Origin: Planctomycetota bacterium
GTDB taxonomy: Bacteria; Planctomycetota; UBA1135
Assembly (NCBI GenBank): GCA_008501825.1
Contig: QQUA01000007.1
Coordinates: forward strand, 62,001-126,000
Direction: 5' to 3'
DNA: 64,000 nucleotides
Shown here in pieces: positions 46,131 through 57,853 of the stretch; the first letter of the stretch is position 1, and each line of letters opens with the position of its first letter. Both the position numbers and the translations under genes were made by a program. The notes beneath the pieces were generated by a model that did not search any database, was not told where the DNA came from, and saw only the letters and a program-made list of their open reading frames with translations.

Positions 46131-46928
46131 ATGTCCAGTGACGGCCCTTCGTCTCAATGTCCGGTCATTACCCTGGACGGTCTTGCCGGATCGGGGAAAT
46201 CTACCTTGGCCCGTCGCTTGGCGATGCGATTGGGTTGGGCCTATTTGGACTCGGGAGCCTGGTACCGGGCGCTGACTTGGGCCGTCTTGCAGCAGCCTTC
46301 GCCACCGCCGCAAGCTTCCGCCTCCGATCCCGACGAAGAAGCCCCAAAATCGGGCCGGTGGTCGCCCCAAGCCATCCTGGACACGCTCTTTCGAATCGAC
46401 ATCCATTGCCATCCAGATGGCTCGGTGGTGGTCGACGGCCAGCCGCTCCGGCAACAGATCCGGACTCCGGAAATTGACCGGGCGGTCGCCGACGTCGCCG
46501 ATCCGCCGGAAGTGCGCAGCGCCTTGGTCGATCGCATGCGACGGCTGCGCAGCCGCGCCGGCCTGGCCGGAATCGTGGCCGACGGCCGCGACGCCGGCAC
46601 CGTCATTTTCCCCGACGCCGGCTTGAAGGTCTTCGTTCACGCCGACTTGGAGACTCGAGCCGGGCGCCGCTTTCAGCAAGGCCGGAGCGCTGGATTGCAA
46701 CTTTCCCTCGACGATGTTCTGGAACGCCTGCGCGAGCGGGATCGCCGGGACGGGGCGCGAGGGGACTCGGCTCCCCGGCCGCTACCGGGTGGCCGCATCC
46801 TGGACAACAATCACCTCACGGTCGAGGAGGCGATCGGGCGCCTTCTTGCTTGGGTGGAAAACCCTTCGGAAAGCCCGCCGGCGGAAGCCGGCCGCGATTT
46901 TCCGGAACCGGGTTTTCGTCAAACCTGA
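46131..46928 (+). CDS. cmk: Cytidylate kinase
   Basis: 265 residues; phosphorylates CMP and dCMP. P-loop GLAGSGKST, LDSGAWYRALT, and VADGRDAGTVIFPDA (family GRDIGT region). A Pro/Ser/acidic insertion of ~25 residues follows helix 2. The C-terminus has an extra ~25 residues. It sits directly before rpsA, as in E. coli. Confidence 0.95.
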   Translation: MSSDGPSSQCPVITLDGLAGSGKSTLARRLAMRLGWAYLDSGAWYRALTWAVLQQPSPPPQASASDPDEEAPKSGRWSPQAILDTLFRIDIHCHPDGSVVVDGQPLRQQIRTPEIDRAVADVADPPEVRSALVDRMRRLRSRAGLAGIVADGRDAGTVIFPDAGLKVFVHADLETRAGRRFQQGRSAGLQLSLDDVLERLRERDRRDGARGDSAPRPLPGGRILDNNHLTVEEAIGRLLAWVENPSESPPAEAGRDFPEPGFRQT

Positions 46929-46994
46929 GGGCGGTGAAAAATCCGCCGACCTGTTCCCCGTTACCGACCCCAAACCCCCTTTTACCTTTCATTC

Positions 46995-48956
<1,962 letters not shown>

Positions 48957-48968
48957 TCTCGCGCCATC

Positions 48969-50021
48969 ATGGTCCCGCTGCCGTCCTTGTCGATCCGTTC
49001 GGAATCTGGCAAAAACGGCGGCCGAATTTCGGTAGGGCTCCTCATGCTTTTTGCATGGGGAGCCCCTTCCTGTTCCAGCGGGACGAACCAGGTTTCGGCC
49101 TTCGATCCAGACGACCCCAGGCGAGGCCAATTGACCGATTCGCGCCGGGAGGATCCTGCTTCGGCCAGAAAACCTTCGGCAAACCTTGAAGGTGGTCAGA
49201 TCTGGCTTCAAGGCGCGGTGCCCAGTCCCTTTTCCGGTTCGGTTCCGGTCTCGGACACCGAATTCGTGGATCAGCAAACCAAAGCCGGATTGCAATGGCT
49301 TCGAGCTCGCTCCGTCGAAAGCAGTCTCGGTTCCATGGCTCAATTGGCGGTGCCGGCCGGCCCACACAGCATTGGCGCCACCGTGACTTTGAAATTCTTG
49401 CTGGCCAACCGCTTTCCACGGGAGTTGGAAGTGCTTTCCCCACCGGAAGGCATGATGGTGGAAATCCACTGGGTGTTGCGGAAGTGGAATCCCTATGGCG
49501 GGGTGGAGGTGCTGGAGCGGACCGCGGTGGCCCGCATGGAAGGACCTTTCGCCTTGGCTCCCGGGGAGAGTTTGGAGGAAAGCACTTCTTTCGCTTTGGA
49601 ACCTCAGGGCGGCAGCGCCAATTTGTGGGAAGTCCGGCTCCAGGCTCAAATCCGCTGCGACGGCGTCCGCATGGGCGAGCATGAATTGCCGGTGCAGCAG
49701 ATCCGCTTCGAACCGGTATTGTTTCCCGCCCTGCCTCCAGGTTGGGAGGATTTGCAGGAGCGGCCTTTGGAGCGATTGGCCCAGGCTTTGGCCTTAGCCA
49801 CTCCCCAGGTCGATCCTCACTTGTTGCCTTGTTTGGTTTTGGCACCGGAAAACAGTCGCAACGAAGCCATGGCCATGCTCATGGAAGCCTTGCGGCAAGC
49901 GCCGGCGGAACATCGGGTGGCGGCGATTTGCACCGGTTTGCGTTGGCTCAGTGGCGAAACGATGGGAAATGAGCCGGCTGCCTGGCAAGAATGGTGGGGC
50001 AGGCGGACAATGCCGCGGTGA
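48969..50021 (+). CDS. Lipoprotein of unknown function
   Basis: 350 residues. After a ~20-residue N-terminal stretch comes a hydrophobic segment and lipobox GAPSCSSG (Cys near 35), so the mature protein should be lipid-anchored. The centre is beta-rich with a pattern like a domain for bacterial surface lipoproteins (LKFLLANRFPRELEVLSPPEG given as its parts KFLLANRFPRELEV and SPPEGMMV). The C-terminus is helical. No enzymatic motif is seen. Its 3' end overlaps the tyrS start region. Confidence 0.7.
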   Translation: MVPLPSLSIRSESGKNGGRISVGLLMLFAWGAPSCSSGTNQVSAFDPDDPRRGQLTDSRREDPASARKPSANLEGGQIWLQGAVPSPFSGSVPVSDTEFVDQQTKAGLQWLRARSVESSLGSMAQLAVPAGPHSIGATVTLKFLLANRFPRELEVLSPPEGMMVEIHWVLRKWNPYGGVEVLERTAVARMEGPFALAPGESLEESTSFALEPQGGSANLWEVRLQAQIRCDGVRMGEHELPVQQIRFEPVLFPALPPGWEDLQERPLERLAQALALATPQVDPHLLPCLVLAPENSRNEAMAMLMEALRQAPAEHRVAAICTGLRWLSGETMGNEPAAWQEWWGRRTMPR

Positions 50022-51247
50022 GTTTGAAGACCGACCCCCTGCAAGCTTTTCCAGAACTCCGGCGGCTGGCTTCGGACATCGTGTCGGAGGCGGAGCTTCA
50101 GCAGCGCTTGGAAAAGGCCGCTGCCAGCGGCAAGCGGTTGCGGGTCAAGTTCGGGATCGATCCGACCTTCACCGACGTCCACGTCGGCCATGCCGTCCCG
50201 ATTCGAGTCCTGCGCCGGTTCCAGGATCTCGGTCATCTTCCGGTTTTGATTTTGGGAGACGCCACCGCTCGCTTGGGCGATCCCACCGGTCGAAACGATC
50301 AACGGCCGGCCCTTTCCAAGGAAGAAGTCGAGGCCAATGCCGCTACCTATCTGGAGCAAATTGGAAAGGTGTTACGGTTGGATCCGGACCTCTGCGAAAT
50401 CCGTCGCAATAGCGAATGGTTCGGGCAAATGGATTTCTTCGACGGCCTGCGGTTGCTCAGCGAAGGGACCATCGCCAGGCTGTTGGAGCGGGACGATTTT
50501 CAAAATCGGATGGCGAAGAGTTTGCCCATTCATTTACACGAACTGGTGTACCCGCTGATGCAAGGGTGGGATTCGGTGCAAGTCCAGGCCGACATTGAAA
50601 TCGGCGGCAACGATCAATTGTTCAATTTGCACATGGGCCGCCTGTTGCAAGAGCGGCACGGGCAGCGGCCTCAAGTTTGTTTCACCACTCCGCTGCTGTT
50701 GGGAACCGACGGCCGCAAGATGTCCAAGTCCTACGGCAATCATCTGCCGTTGACCGCCGGGGCGGAGGATGCCTTCGGCAAGATCATGAGCTTGGACGAT
50801 CCCAGCATGGAACCGTGGTTTCGCTTGGCGACCGATCTAAGCGAAGAACAAAGTCGGGCGCGGCTGGAGCTCCACCCGCGCCAGGCCAAGGTGGCGCTAG
50901 CCAAGGAAATCGTGGCCTGGTTGCATGATTCCGAGGCCGCCGATCGAGCGGCGGAGGAATTCGAACGCCGCTTTCGCCGGCGCGAATTGCCGAGCGAAAT
51001 CCCCCAAATCCGGTTGCCGGCTGGGGAACGCCCGCTAGCCAATTTGCTAAAGGAAGCGGGTTTGGCCACGACCACCAGCGAAGCTCGCCGCTTGGTGCGG
51101 CAAGGTGGCGTGAAGGTAGACGGTCAAGTGGAAAAAAACGAGATCCGGCCGTTGGCGGTGCCGGCTTCCGGCAACGGGCCGCTTCTTCAGGTTGGCAAAC
51201 GAAAGATCGCCCAAGTCTGTGGGGAGGACGAAAGCGATCTCGACTAG
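49991..51247 (+). CDS. tyrS: Tyrosyl-tRNA synthetase
   Basis: 418 residues, class I enzyme. HIGH-like motif is HVGHAVPIRVL, signature KMSKSYGNHLPL, and an S4-type RNA-binding domain at the C-terminus (EARRLVRQGGVKVDG). The ATG at 49991 overlaps the preceding gene by 31 bp; a GTG at 50018 overlapping its stop codon (GTGA) is an equally plausible start and would fit the coupling seen elsewhere here. Confidence 0.95.
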   Translation: MVGQADNAAVSLKTDPLQAFPELRRLASDIVSEAELQQRLEKAAASGKRLRVKFGIDPTFTDVHVGHAVPIRVLRRFQDLGHLPVLILGDATARLGDPTGRNDQRPALSKEEVEANAATYLEQIGKVLRLDPDLCEIRRNSEWFGQMDFFDGLRLLSEGTIARLLERDDFQNRMAKSLPIHLHELVYPLMQGWDSVQVQADIEIGGNDQLFNLHMGRLLQERHGQRPQVCFTTPLLLGTDGRKMSKSYGNHLPLTAGAEDAFGKIMSLDDPSMEPWFRLATDLSEEQSRARLELHPRQAKVALAKEIVAWLHDSEAADRAAEEFERRFRRRELPSEIPQIRLPAGERPLANLLKEAGLATTTSEARRLVRQGGVKVDGQVEKNEIRPLAVPASGNGPLLQVGKRKIAQVCGEDESDLD

Positions 51248-51417
51248 ATTCTTGAACAATTCTCTGTAGTCGTTCCGGCCATGAAGCCGATATTTTGACA
51301 ACCATCCAGTTCATCTTCCCCATTTCGCTTCATCGAACCGCTGGCAGGCTGAAAAGCTTCTAGCGGTTGAAAAAGAAATCTTGCTTGTCGGTCGGAGGCT
51401 CCGGCCGCAGGGCGTGC

Positions 51418-52086
51418 ATGAGTTCTCAACCGAAACAAAACCTCGGGGAGGGTTCGGGTTCTACCCGCAACCTGGAACAGACTATGGAAATTGTCCGGCG
51501 GGTACGTTTGGGGGAAAGCCAAGCGGATTCCGAGTTGGTTCGCCATTCTGGGGGACGCATCTTGGGTTTGGTGATGTTCCTCATGGGAAGAAAGATGCGC
51601 AGCCGTTACGACCCGGAGGACGTCGCCCAAGAAGTTTGGCTGGAAGTTTTTAAAGCCCTGCGGCGGAAAAAGGGGCCGACGGAATCATTCGGACCCTGGG
51701 TTCGCAAGATCGCCACTCGGAAAATATCCCAGCTTCAAAACCGAAGTGACGGCCAGGCGACTTTGGAGTCGAACTTGCCTCAAGAGCGGAGCGGCCGTTC
51801 TCCGGCCTTCGATCCGCCCGATCCCGATTTGTTGCCGGCGGTGCGAAGTTATCGCCTGGAGTCGGTGGCTCGGATGGTCGAGGAGTTGGAGCAACTCGAA
51901 CAGCGCCGCCAGGAAATCTGGACCCGCTATTGGTTCGAGGAGCAGAGCACCACCGCCATTGCCAGGGAATTCGATTGGAATCGCGAGTTCGTCCGCTCTG
52001 AGTTGCAGCAAGCCAATCGCCATTTGCGCCATCGCCTGCAGGAGCGAGATCAAAGCGATCCCGCCGACTGGGGCCGGCCGATCTAG
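51418..52086 (+). CDS. Sigma-70 family sigma factor, tandem paralogue A
   Basis: 222 residues. Region 2: DPEDVAQEVWLEVFKALRR, FGPWVRKIATRKISQL. Region 4-like: LEQRRQEIWTRYWFEEQSTTAI and a helix-turn-helix. Similar along its whole length to the next gene (VRRV-GxSQA-ELV-HSGGR-L-VMF-MGR-RxR-DPED-AQEVW). No anti-sigma gene is adjacent. ATG at 51418 rather than the TTG at 51367. Confidence 0.85.
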   Translation: MSSQPKQNLGEGSGSTRNLEQTMEIVRRVRLGESQADSELVRHSGGRILGLVMFLMGRKMRSRYDPEDVAQEVWLEVFKALRRKKGPTESFGPWVRKIATRKISQLQNRSDGQATLESNLPQERSGRSPAFDPPDPDLLPAVRSYRLESVARMVEELEQLEQRRQEIWTRYWFEEQSTTAIAREFDWNREFVRSELQQANRHLRHRLQERDQSDPADWGRPI

Positions 52087-52169
52087 GTTCTTCCTAGCGG
52101 ATATCACGGCGGGACTTTGCTACGGTGGGGGGAGTTTTGGATTCTTCTTTCACCGTGGAGCTAACTACC

Positions 52170-52835
52170 ATGACGTCCCAACTCGATCATGGTTCTTTAC
52201 CGGAGCCCGATTCCCCGCCCAGCCGGGCACAAACCCTGAAGATGGTCCGGCGGGTGCTGGCCGGCGATTCCCAAGCCGGCACCGAATTGGTTCACCATTC
52301 CGGCGGTCGGGTTCTGGCGATGGTGATGTTTTATATGGGGCGCAGCATTCGCCGGCGTTTCGATCCGGAGGATCTGGCTCAAGAAGTCTGGATGGAAATC
52401 TTCCGAGCCTTGCAGTTGGGTAAGGGGCCGACGGTTTCTTTTGGGGCTTGGGTTCGGACCATCGTTAGGCGCCGTTTGGCCCGATTGGCCAGTCGAAGCC
52501 GGCCGTTTCCCGCCTCGGCCTCGGATTTGGATCCCGGGGGAAACGAGGAAGGCGGCTGGCAACCGACATCCGAGGGCACCTTGCCGCTGGTGAGGTCTTA
52601 TCGCCGCGAGGCGATCGCCCGTTTGGTGGAGGTGGTGGAAAGTCTGCCCGAACGCCATCAAAAGGTTTGGACTCGATATTGGTTCGAGGAGCAAAAGGTC
52701 CGGCAGATTGCCGAGCAACTGAATTTGAGCTCTCAGCGGGTTCGGGAGGAATTGCGTCGCGCCAATCGGGCGGTCCGGCGCCATTTCCAGGGCGAACCTT
52801 CCACCGATCCGGGGGACTGGAGCCGCAGGCGATAA
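52170..52835 (+). CDS. Sigma-70 family sigma factor, tandem paralogue B
   Basis: 221 residues, paralogue of 51418-52086. Region 2 is DPEDLAQEVWMEIFRALQL and FGAWVRTIVRRRLARL; region 4 is LPERHQKVWTRYWFEEQKVRQI followed by LNLSSQRVREELRRANR. GGAG lies ~10 bases before the ATG. The outer-membrane DUF5916 gene follows after a few bases, with its AAGGAG overlapping this stop codon, so the two are cotranscribed. Confidence 0.87.
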   Translation: MTSQLDHGSLPEPDSPPSRAQTLKMVRRVLAGDSQAGTELVHHSGGRVLAMVMFYMGRSIRRRFDPEDLAQEVWMEIFRALQLGKGPTVSFGAWVRTIVRRRLARLASRSRPFPASASDLDPGGNEEGGWQPTSEGTLPLVRSYRREAIARLVEVVESLPERHQKVWTRYWFEEQKVRQIAEQLNLSSQRVREELRRANRAVRRHFQGEPSTDPGDWSRRR

Positions 52836-52848
52836 GGAGATGGCAACG

Positions 52849-55026
52849 ATGTGGCTGGCTATGGGATGGATGATTTTGGCTCCCTTGGCTGTTCAAAGTC
52901 CGCAACAACCGGAGAGCCTCCAAATTCGGAAAACGGAACAAGCTCCCCAGATCGACGGGTGGTTGCAGGAAGAAATGTGGCAGCAAGCCGCCCGGATTGC
53001 TTCCCTGACTCAAGTGGAGCCGGAAGCCGGGAGCCAAGCCCAAGTCAATACCGAAGTGTTGCTGGCTTATGATTCCCGATTCTTGTACCTGGGCTTTCGC
53101 TGTGCCGAAATTCCCGGCCGGCCCTTGGTTCGCCGGCAAATGCGCCGGGATGGAAGCATGGTCGGAGATGATCGAGTGGAATGGATTTTGGATACCTTTC
53201 TGGATCACACCCACGCCTATCACTTCCAACTTTCCGCCGCCGGCGCTCGTGCCGATGCCTTATTGAGTTTGGACGGCTTGATTCGCAATGCGAGGTGGGA
53301 CGGCTTTTGGCAGGCGCAAGTTCAAAGTTCGGATGACGGATGGACCGCTGAAGTGGCGATTCCCTTGGCCAGTTTGAGTTTTCAGCCGGACCAGGATTGG
53401 GGTTTCAACGTCGAGCGGTTTCGGGCCTTGGAGCGGACTTTGGATCGATGGGCTACGCCTTCCCAGGCTTTCAGTTTGACCAAGGTGGTGGCGGCCGGCC
53501 GGCTGACCGGTTTAGAAGGCTTGGAACAAGGTTTGGGATTGGAATTCAAGCCGTATTGGAAAGGCAGCGTGGCCCGCGATTCGATAAGTCGGGAAAACGA
53601 TTGGAAAGGAGAGTTCGGCGGCGATCTTACTTGGCGTATGACGCCGACTTTGACCGGAGCCCTGACTTTAAATACCGACTTCGCCGAAACTGAGGTCGAT
53701 GAGTTGCAAATTAATCTCAGTCGCTTCCCGTTGTTTTTCCCGGAAAAGAGAGATTTCTTTCTCGAAGATTCACAACTGTTTCATTTTGGACCGGTCATTT
53801 TGTCTCGCCGGGCCAACCCAGATTATCTGCCCTTTCATTCTCGCACCTTAGGGTTGTATCAGGGCCAGGAGGTACCCTTGCAAGGAGGCTTGAGGTTGGC
53901 CGGGAGAGAAGGTCCCTTGGAAATGGGATTTTTGGCGGTACAAACCGAACAAGCTTCTTTTTCCACCGCCACCGGCACGACGACCGTTCCCGACGGCGAC
54001 CTCTGGGTGCTTCGACCGGCGTTCACTTTAAGCCGGGGCATGCGCTTGGGAGCTTTGTTGACCGCGGGAGATCCAACTTCCGATTCCGCCGCCCAAACCG
54101 CAGGGGTGGATTTCCGCCTGCAAGGCAAGGGCTTGGTGGACGGAACCCATGGTCTCAATCTTTATTGGATGCGCAGCTACGACGGCCAAATGGGAACTCG
54201 AGACGTGGCTTATGGTTTGCAAACCGCGCTTCAAACCCGGGAATGGGTTTTGCAATATGCCATCAACGCGGTGGGTCCCGAATTCCGTCCTGCCTTAGGT
54301 TTCGTGCGTCGCCGAGGATTTCACAAACATCGGCTGGTCGGCCGCTGGGAACCGAGGCCCGAGGCCGGTAGTTCTTGGATTCGGAAATGGCTGTTCCAAT
54401 TGGATCCGACCGTCTATACCGACTTAAGCAACGACTTGGAATCCTATCGGGTGCCGTTTCGCTTCTTCGGCTTGGAGAACCAAGTCGGAGATCGGGCCAC
54501 CCTGGCGGTGGTGGCCGAAGGCGACCGGCCGGAACAAGCCTTTGCTCCAGTTCCGAATTCTCTGATTTCGGCAGGGGATCATGATTGGATTCAAATGGAA
54601 TTGGCCCTGAGCAGTGCCGCCTCTCGACCTTTCTCCGCCCAAGCCAATGTTCAGGGCGGCCGCTGGTACGACCGTGGAGATCTGTTTCACTGGATGTTGG
54701 AAGGGGAATGGCGACCGAATCCGAACTGGAGGCTGGCCGTGGCCTACCAGCAGAGCCGAGCCCATCTTCCTGGGGGGGATTTCACCACCCGTTTGGAGCG
54801 GGTGCGTCTGGATTGGCTTTTTAGTCCGGATCTTTCTTGGCAAAACGTTTTGCAGTCCGACAACATCAGTCGCACCCTCGGCTATCAAAGCCGCTTGCGC
54901 TGGATTCTGGAAGATGGTCGGGAAATCTTCTTGGTTCTGGAGTCGGGATGGTTGGATGACGGCCGTCGCCTGGCCCCGACCCATTCCGAATTGAGTGCCA
55001 AAATTACATATGCCTTCCGATTTTGA
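52849..55026 (+). CDS. DUF5916-family outer-membrane protein with CBM9-like domain
   Basis: 725 residues. Signal peptide MWLAMGWMILAPLAVQS. An N-terminal CBM9-like beta-sandwich (PQIDGWLQEEMWQQAA) is followed by a long beta-barrel. The junction holds the family signature NTDFAETEVDELQINLSRFP (20 residues) and then FFPEKRDFFLE. The chain ends in YAFRF, a C-terminal aromatic outer-membrane insertion signal. Start at 52849 rather than 52840, because AAGGAG is 9 bases before it and touches the earlier ATG. Role: probably glycan or small-ligand binding at the surface; unproven. Confidence 0.87.
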   Translation: MWLAMGWMILAPLAVQSPQQPESLQIRKTEQAPQIDGWLQEEMWQQAARIASLTQVEPEAGSQAQVNTEVLLAYDSRFLYLGFRCAEIPGRPLVRRQMRRDGSMVGDDRVEWILDTFLDHTHAYHFQLSAAGARADALLSLDGLIRNARWDGFWQAQVQSSDDGWTAEVAIPLASLSFQPDQDWGFNVERFRALERTLDRWATPSQAFSLTKVVAAGRLTGLEGLEQGLGLEFKPYWKGSVARDSISRENDWKGEFGGDLTWRMTPTLTGALTLNTDFAETEVDELQINLSRFPLFFPEKRDFFLEDSQLFHFGPVILSRRANPDYLPFHSRTLGLYQGQEVPLQGGLRLAGREGPLEMGFLAVQTEQASFSTATGTTTVPDGDLWVLRPAFTLSRGMRLGALLTAGDPTSDSAAQTAGVDFRLQGKGLVDGTHGLNLYWMRSYDGQMGTRDVAYGLQTALQTREWVLQYAINAVGPEFRPALGFVRRRGFHKHRLVGRWEPRPEAGSSWIRKWLFQLDPTVYTDLSNDLESYRVPFRFFGLENQVGDRATLAVVAEGDRPEQAFAPVPNSLISAGDHDWIQMELALSSAASRPFSAQANVQGGRWYDRGDLFHWMLEGEWRPNPNWRLAVAYQQSRAHLPGGDFTTRLERVRLDWLFSPDLSWQNVLQSDNISRTLGYQSRLRWILEDGREIFLVLESGWLDDGRRLAPTHSELSAKITYAFRF

Positions 55027-55198
55027 CCGAAGGAGTGACGGTGTGTGGCCAAGGAGAGAGCGCAAGAGCTAGGATGGTAGAGACGGTCAGGTCGCTGGAA
55101 CCGGCGCTCGGCTCGCCCGCCTTGATCCCATAATTCGGCTGGCTTTTTGATGGAAATCGAACCAAGCCGCCTTTCTGCTGTCAGTCTTTCCATGCCAC

Positions 55199-57799
55199 AT
55201 GAATTCCAAACCTGAAGATCGGGAACCGAAACCCGAGGATCAGGGGCAATCGCCTCGTGATCCTTTGCCGGCTTCGAAAGATTTGGGTTCGGCAGCCGAT
55301 GATCCGGCGCTCTATTCCATGATTGAGGATTATTATTCCAAATTAAAACGGGGAGAAGCACCAAGCCGGGAGCGGTTTCTGGACGGTTTGGATTCCAATC
55401 AAAGGGATTTCGCCGAATCCCACATGCGAGATTTTCACTTTATCTTCCAGCAATTCGGCGAAACTCGAAAGGCGGTCAGTGCCGGCCAAATCCTGGGCGA
55501 TTTCCGCATCTTGGAAGAGTTGGGCCGAGGTGGCATGGGGGTGGTATGGGAAGCTGAGCAGATTTCCCTACGCCGGCGCGTGGCCTTAAAGGTCTTGCGT
55601 CCGACCAACGTCCGGGAAGAGCTGGCCTCGGCCAGATTTCAAGCCGAAGCTGAAATTCCTGCATCGCTGAACCATCCGGGCATCATCCAGATTTACGACC
55701 GGGGCGAATGTCAGGGAGTGGAATACATCGCCCAGGAATTGGTTCCGGGAGGCCGAACCCTGGCCACCCTCTTGCATGAGTTGCGCTTGAAGCGGGCCAT
55801 GCCGGCCGACCATTACCGCAAAATGGCCCGGCTATTTCGAGACGCGGCTCGCGCCCTGCACCTGGCTCATCAGGTCCCCGTCATTCACCGGGATATCAAG
55901 CCGTCCAATCTGTTGCTGACCGCCGACCTGCAACCAAAAATCGGGGACTTCGGCTTGGCCAGAATGGAAGGGGATTTGGGCTTGACCCGTACCGGAGATT
56001 TGCTGGGGACGGCGTATTACATGAGTCCCGAGCAAACTCGTGGCATTTCCGCCATGTTGGATTTTCGCACCGACATTTTCTCCCTGGGAACGACTTTTTA
56101 CGAGGCCTTGGTCTTGAATCGCCCCTTCGAGGGGGACAGTACCACCGAAGTCCTGGGCAAGATCCGAGAACAGGAGCCGGTGCAACCGACCACCTTGAGG
56201 GCCAAGCTGCCCAAGGACTTGGAAACCATTTGTTTGAAGGCCTTGCGTAAGCGGCCGGAAAACCGCTATTCCAGCATGGAAGCCTTTGCCGATGACTTGC
56301 AGAGGTTCTTGGAGGGTATGCCCATTCAGGCGCGGCCGCCGACTTGGTGGCAGCGAAGCATTCGCCTGGCTCGCCGGCACCCGATCGCCAGTACCGCTCT
56401 CATGACCGCTTCGGTGGCTTTACTGGTCATCGTCATCCTGGCTACCAAAGTCTTGCAGCAAGGTGTGCAACTCAACCGCCGCACCGAAGAGCTATTGATG
56501 TTGGCTGACCAGAACACGGTCCAGGAAATCATTGAAGAAAGCCACCGGCTATGGCCCGCCGTGCCTTCCATGGCCGGGAAGATGGAGGATTGGTTGCAGC
56601 GAGCGGAGACCTTCATTCAAGAGCGCCGGCCGTTTTATCAATCGGTTTTGGCCAAGTTTGAAAGCGGGACCTTTCAACTGCGTCCGGTTGGTTTTTTCCC
56701 CGGTTCCGGAGATTGGCAGTTGCAACGGCAATGGTGGATTGAACAAATCGGCGAACTCATTGGAAAAGTGGAGAGTTTGGAAGGGCCGGACGGTTTATTG
56801 GCCCGAGTGCGGCAGCGACTTCACCTGGCTCGGAATCTACCTTATTGGACCATGGAGGAGCCCGGGATTGCCGAATCTTGGCGCCAAGCCGTGGCTCGAA
56901 TCGCTGCCGATCCCCGGTTTGCCGGCTTGGAGTTCGAGCCGCAAATGGGTTTGATTCCCCTGGGACCGGATCCTGAAACCGGACTCGAGGAATTCGCCCA
57001 TTATCAAAGCGGGGAAATACCCATTCGAGACACTCAAGGCAAACTGCTTCTGCGGCCGGAGATGGCTTTGGTTTTCGTCTTGATTCCCGGCGGCCATGAT
57101 CGCTTGGGTGTGGCTCACCAGGCCAGGGAAGATTCCGATCAATTCGATTTGCCGGCCAGAAATGTCGAGTTCGAACCCTTCTTCATCTCAAAATTCGAAA
57201 TGACTCAAGGACAATGGCTGAACGTGCAGTATGAAAACCCTGCTTTTCTTCAGCCTGGCATGGAAGCATCGCTTCGTTTCGATCAGCCCGACTTGAGCTT
57301 GCTTCATCCGGTGGAACAGGTGCACTGGAACGAAGTCGTGCAATGCCTGGAGACGTTGGAACTGCGGTTGCCGAACGAGGATGAATGGGAATACGCCGCC
57401 CGAGCCGGGGCCGATGGAAAATACTTGAGCGGCGACGACTTCACTCAGTTGCAAGGTTCGGAGAATTTCGGCGATCTGAGTTTCGTCCGCGGCATGAGAT
57501 TTCCCGATTGGTGCGTGGTGGATTGGGACGACGGCTGGGCCACTCATTCTCCGGTCGGCTATTTCAAAGCCAACGCCTTTGGCTTGTATGACGTCCACGG
57601 CAACGTGGCCGAGTATTGCGCCATCAGTCCGGCGGATCAATACGATCACGGACCCGGGGACTGTTTTATGCGGGGCGGGAACTATTGGTTTGACGCTTCC
57701 ATCGGCCAATACAGTTTTCGTTTCAGGATCAAGAAGAAAAGCCGATCCGGCGCTCGCGGCTTGCGGCCGGCTCGTTCGATTCGTAACTTCACCGAATGA
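55199..57799 (+). CDS. Ser/Thr protein kinase fused to FGE-sulfatase (SUMF1) domain
   Basis: 866 residues. Kinase about 95-375: glycine loop LGRGGMGVVWEAE, K131, HRDIKPSN with D232, DFG at 250-252, SPEQTRG. A membrane helix at about 398-418 is followed by a helical stalk (420-600) and a C-terminal formylglycine-generating-enzyme-like fold (about 620-860, LPNEDEWEYAARAG, FGLYDVHGNVAEYC, MRGGNYWFD). The C-terminal domain should lie outside the membrane and probably senses rather than catalyses. The N-terminal ~90 residues are acidic. It leads the run to 61935. Confidence 0.93.
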   Translation: MNSKPEDREPKPEDQGQSPRDPLPASKDLGSAADDPALYSMIEDYYSKLKRGEAPSRERFLDGLDSNQRDFAESHMRDFHFIFQQFGETRKAVSAGQILGDFRILEELGRGGMGVVWEAEQISLRRRVALKVLRPTNVREELASARFQAEAEIPASLNHPGIIQIYDRGECQGVEYIAQELVPGGRTLATLLHELRLKRAMPADHYRKMARLFRDAARALHLAHQVPVIHRDIKPSNLLLTADLQPKIGDFGLARMEGDLGLTRTGDLLGTAYYMSPEQTRGISAMLDFRTDIFSLGTTFYEALVLNRPFEGDSTTEVLGKIREQEPVQPTTLRAKLPKDLETICLKALRKRPENRYSSMEAFADDLQRFLEGMPIQARPPTWWQRSIRLARRHPIASTALMTASVALLVIVILATKVLQQGVQLNRRTEELLMLADQNTVQEIIEESHRLWPAVPSMAGKMEDWLQRAETFIQERRPFYQSVLAKFESGTFQLRPVGFFPGSGDWQLQRQWWIEQIGELIGKVESLEGPDGLLARVRQRLHLARNLPYWTMEEPGIAESWRQAVARIAADPRFAGLEFEPQMGLIPLGPDPETGLEEFAHYQSGEIPIRDTQGKLLLRPEMALVFVLIPGGHDRLGVAHQAREDSDQFDLPARNVEFEPFFISKFEMTQGQWLNVQYENPAFLQPGMEASLRFDQPDLSLLHPVEQVHWNEVVQCLETLELRLPNEDEWEYAARAGADGKYLSGDDFTQLQGSENFGDLSFVRGMRFPDWCVVDWDDGWATHSPVGYFKANAFGLYDVHGNVAEYCAISPADQYDHGPGDCFMRGGNYWFDASIGQYSFRFRIKKKSRSGARGLRPARSIRNFTE

Positions 57800-57853
57800 G
57801 GCGGCAACCCTTGAAGGCATCGAAACCCGCTCCATTCCCCGGCGGAGGCTGGC

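Noticed and set aside
51248-51417. Terminator after tyrS (CGGC-CATGAA-GCCG then ATATTTT).
   Set aside because: The stem is only four base pairs and the T-stretch is short; too weak to list.
55199-57799. The SUMF1 domain as the formylglycine-generating enzyme for the sulfatase at 63338.
   Set aside because: It is fused to a kinase across a membrane helix, and the paired Cys residues of true enzymes were not recognised; a sensory role is more likely.
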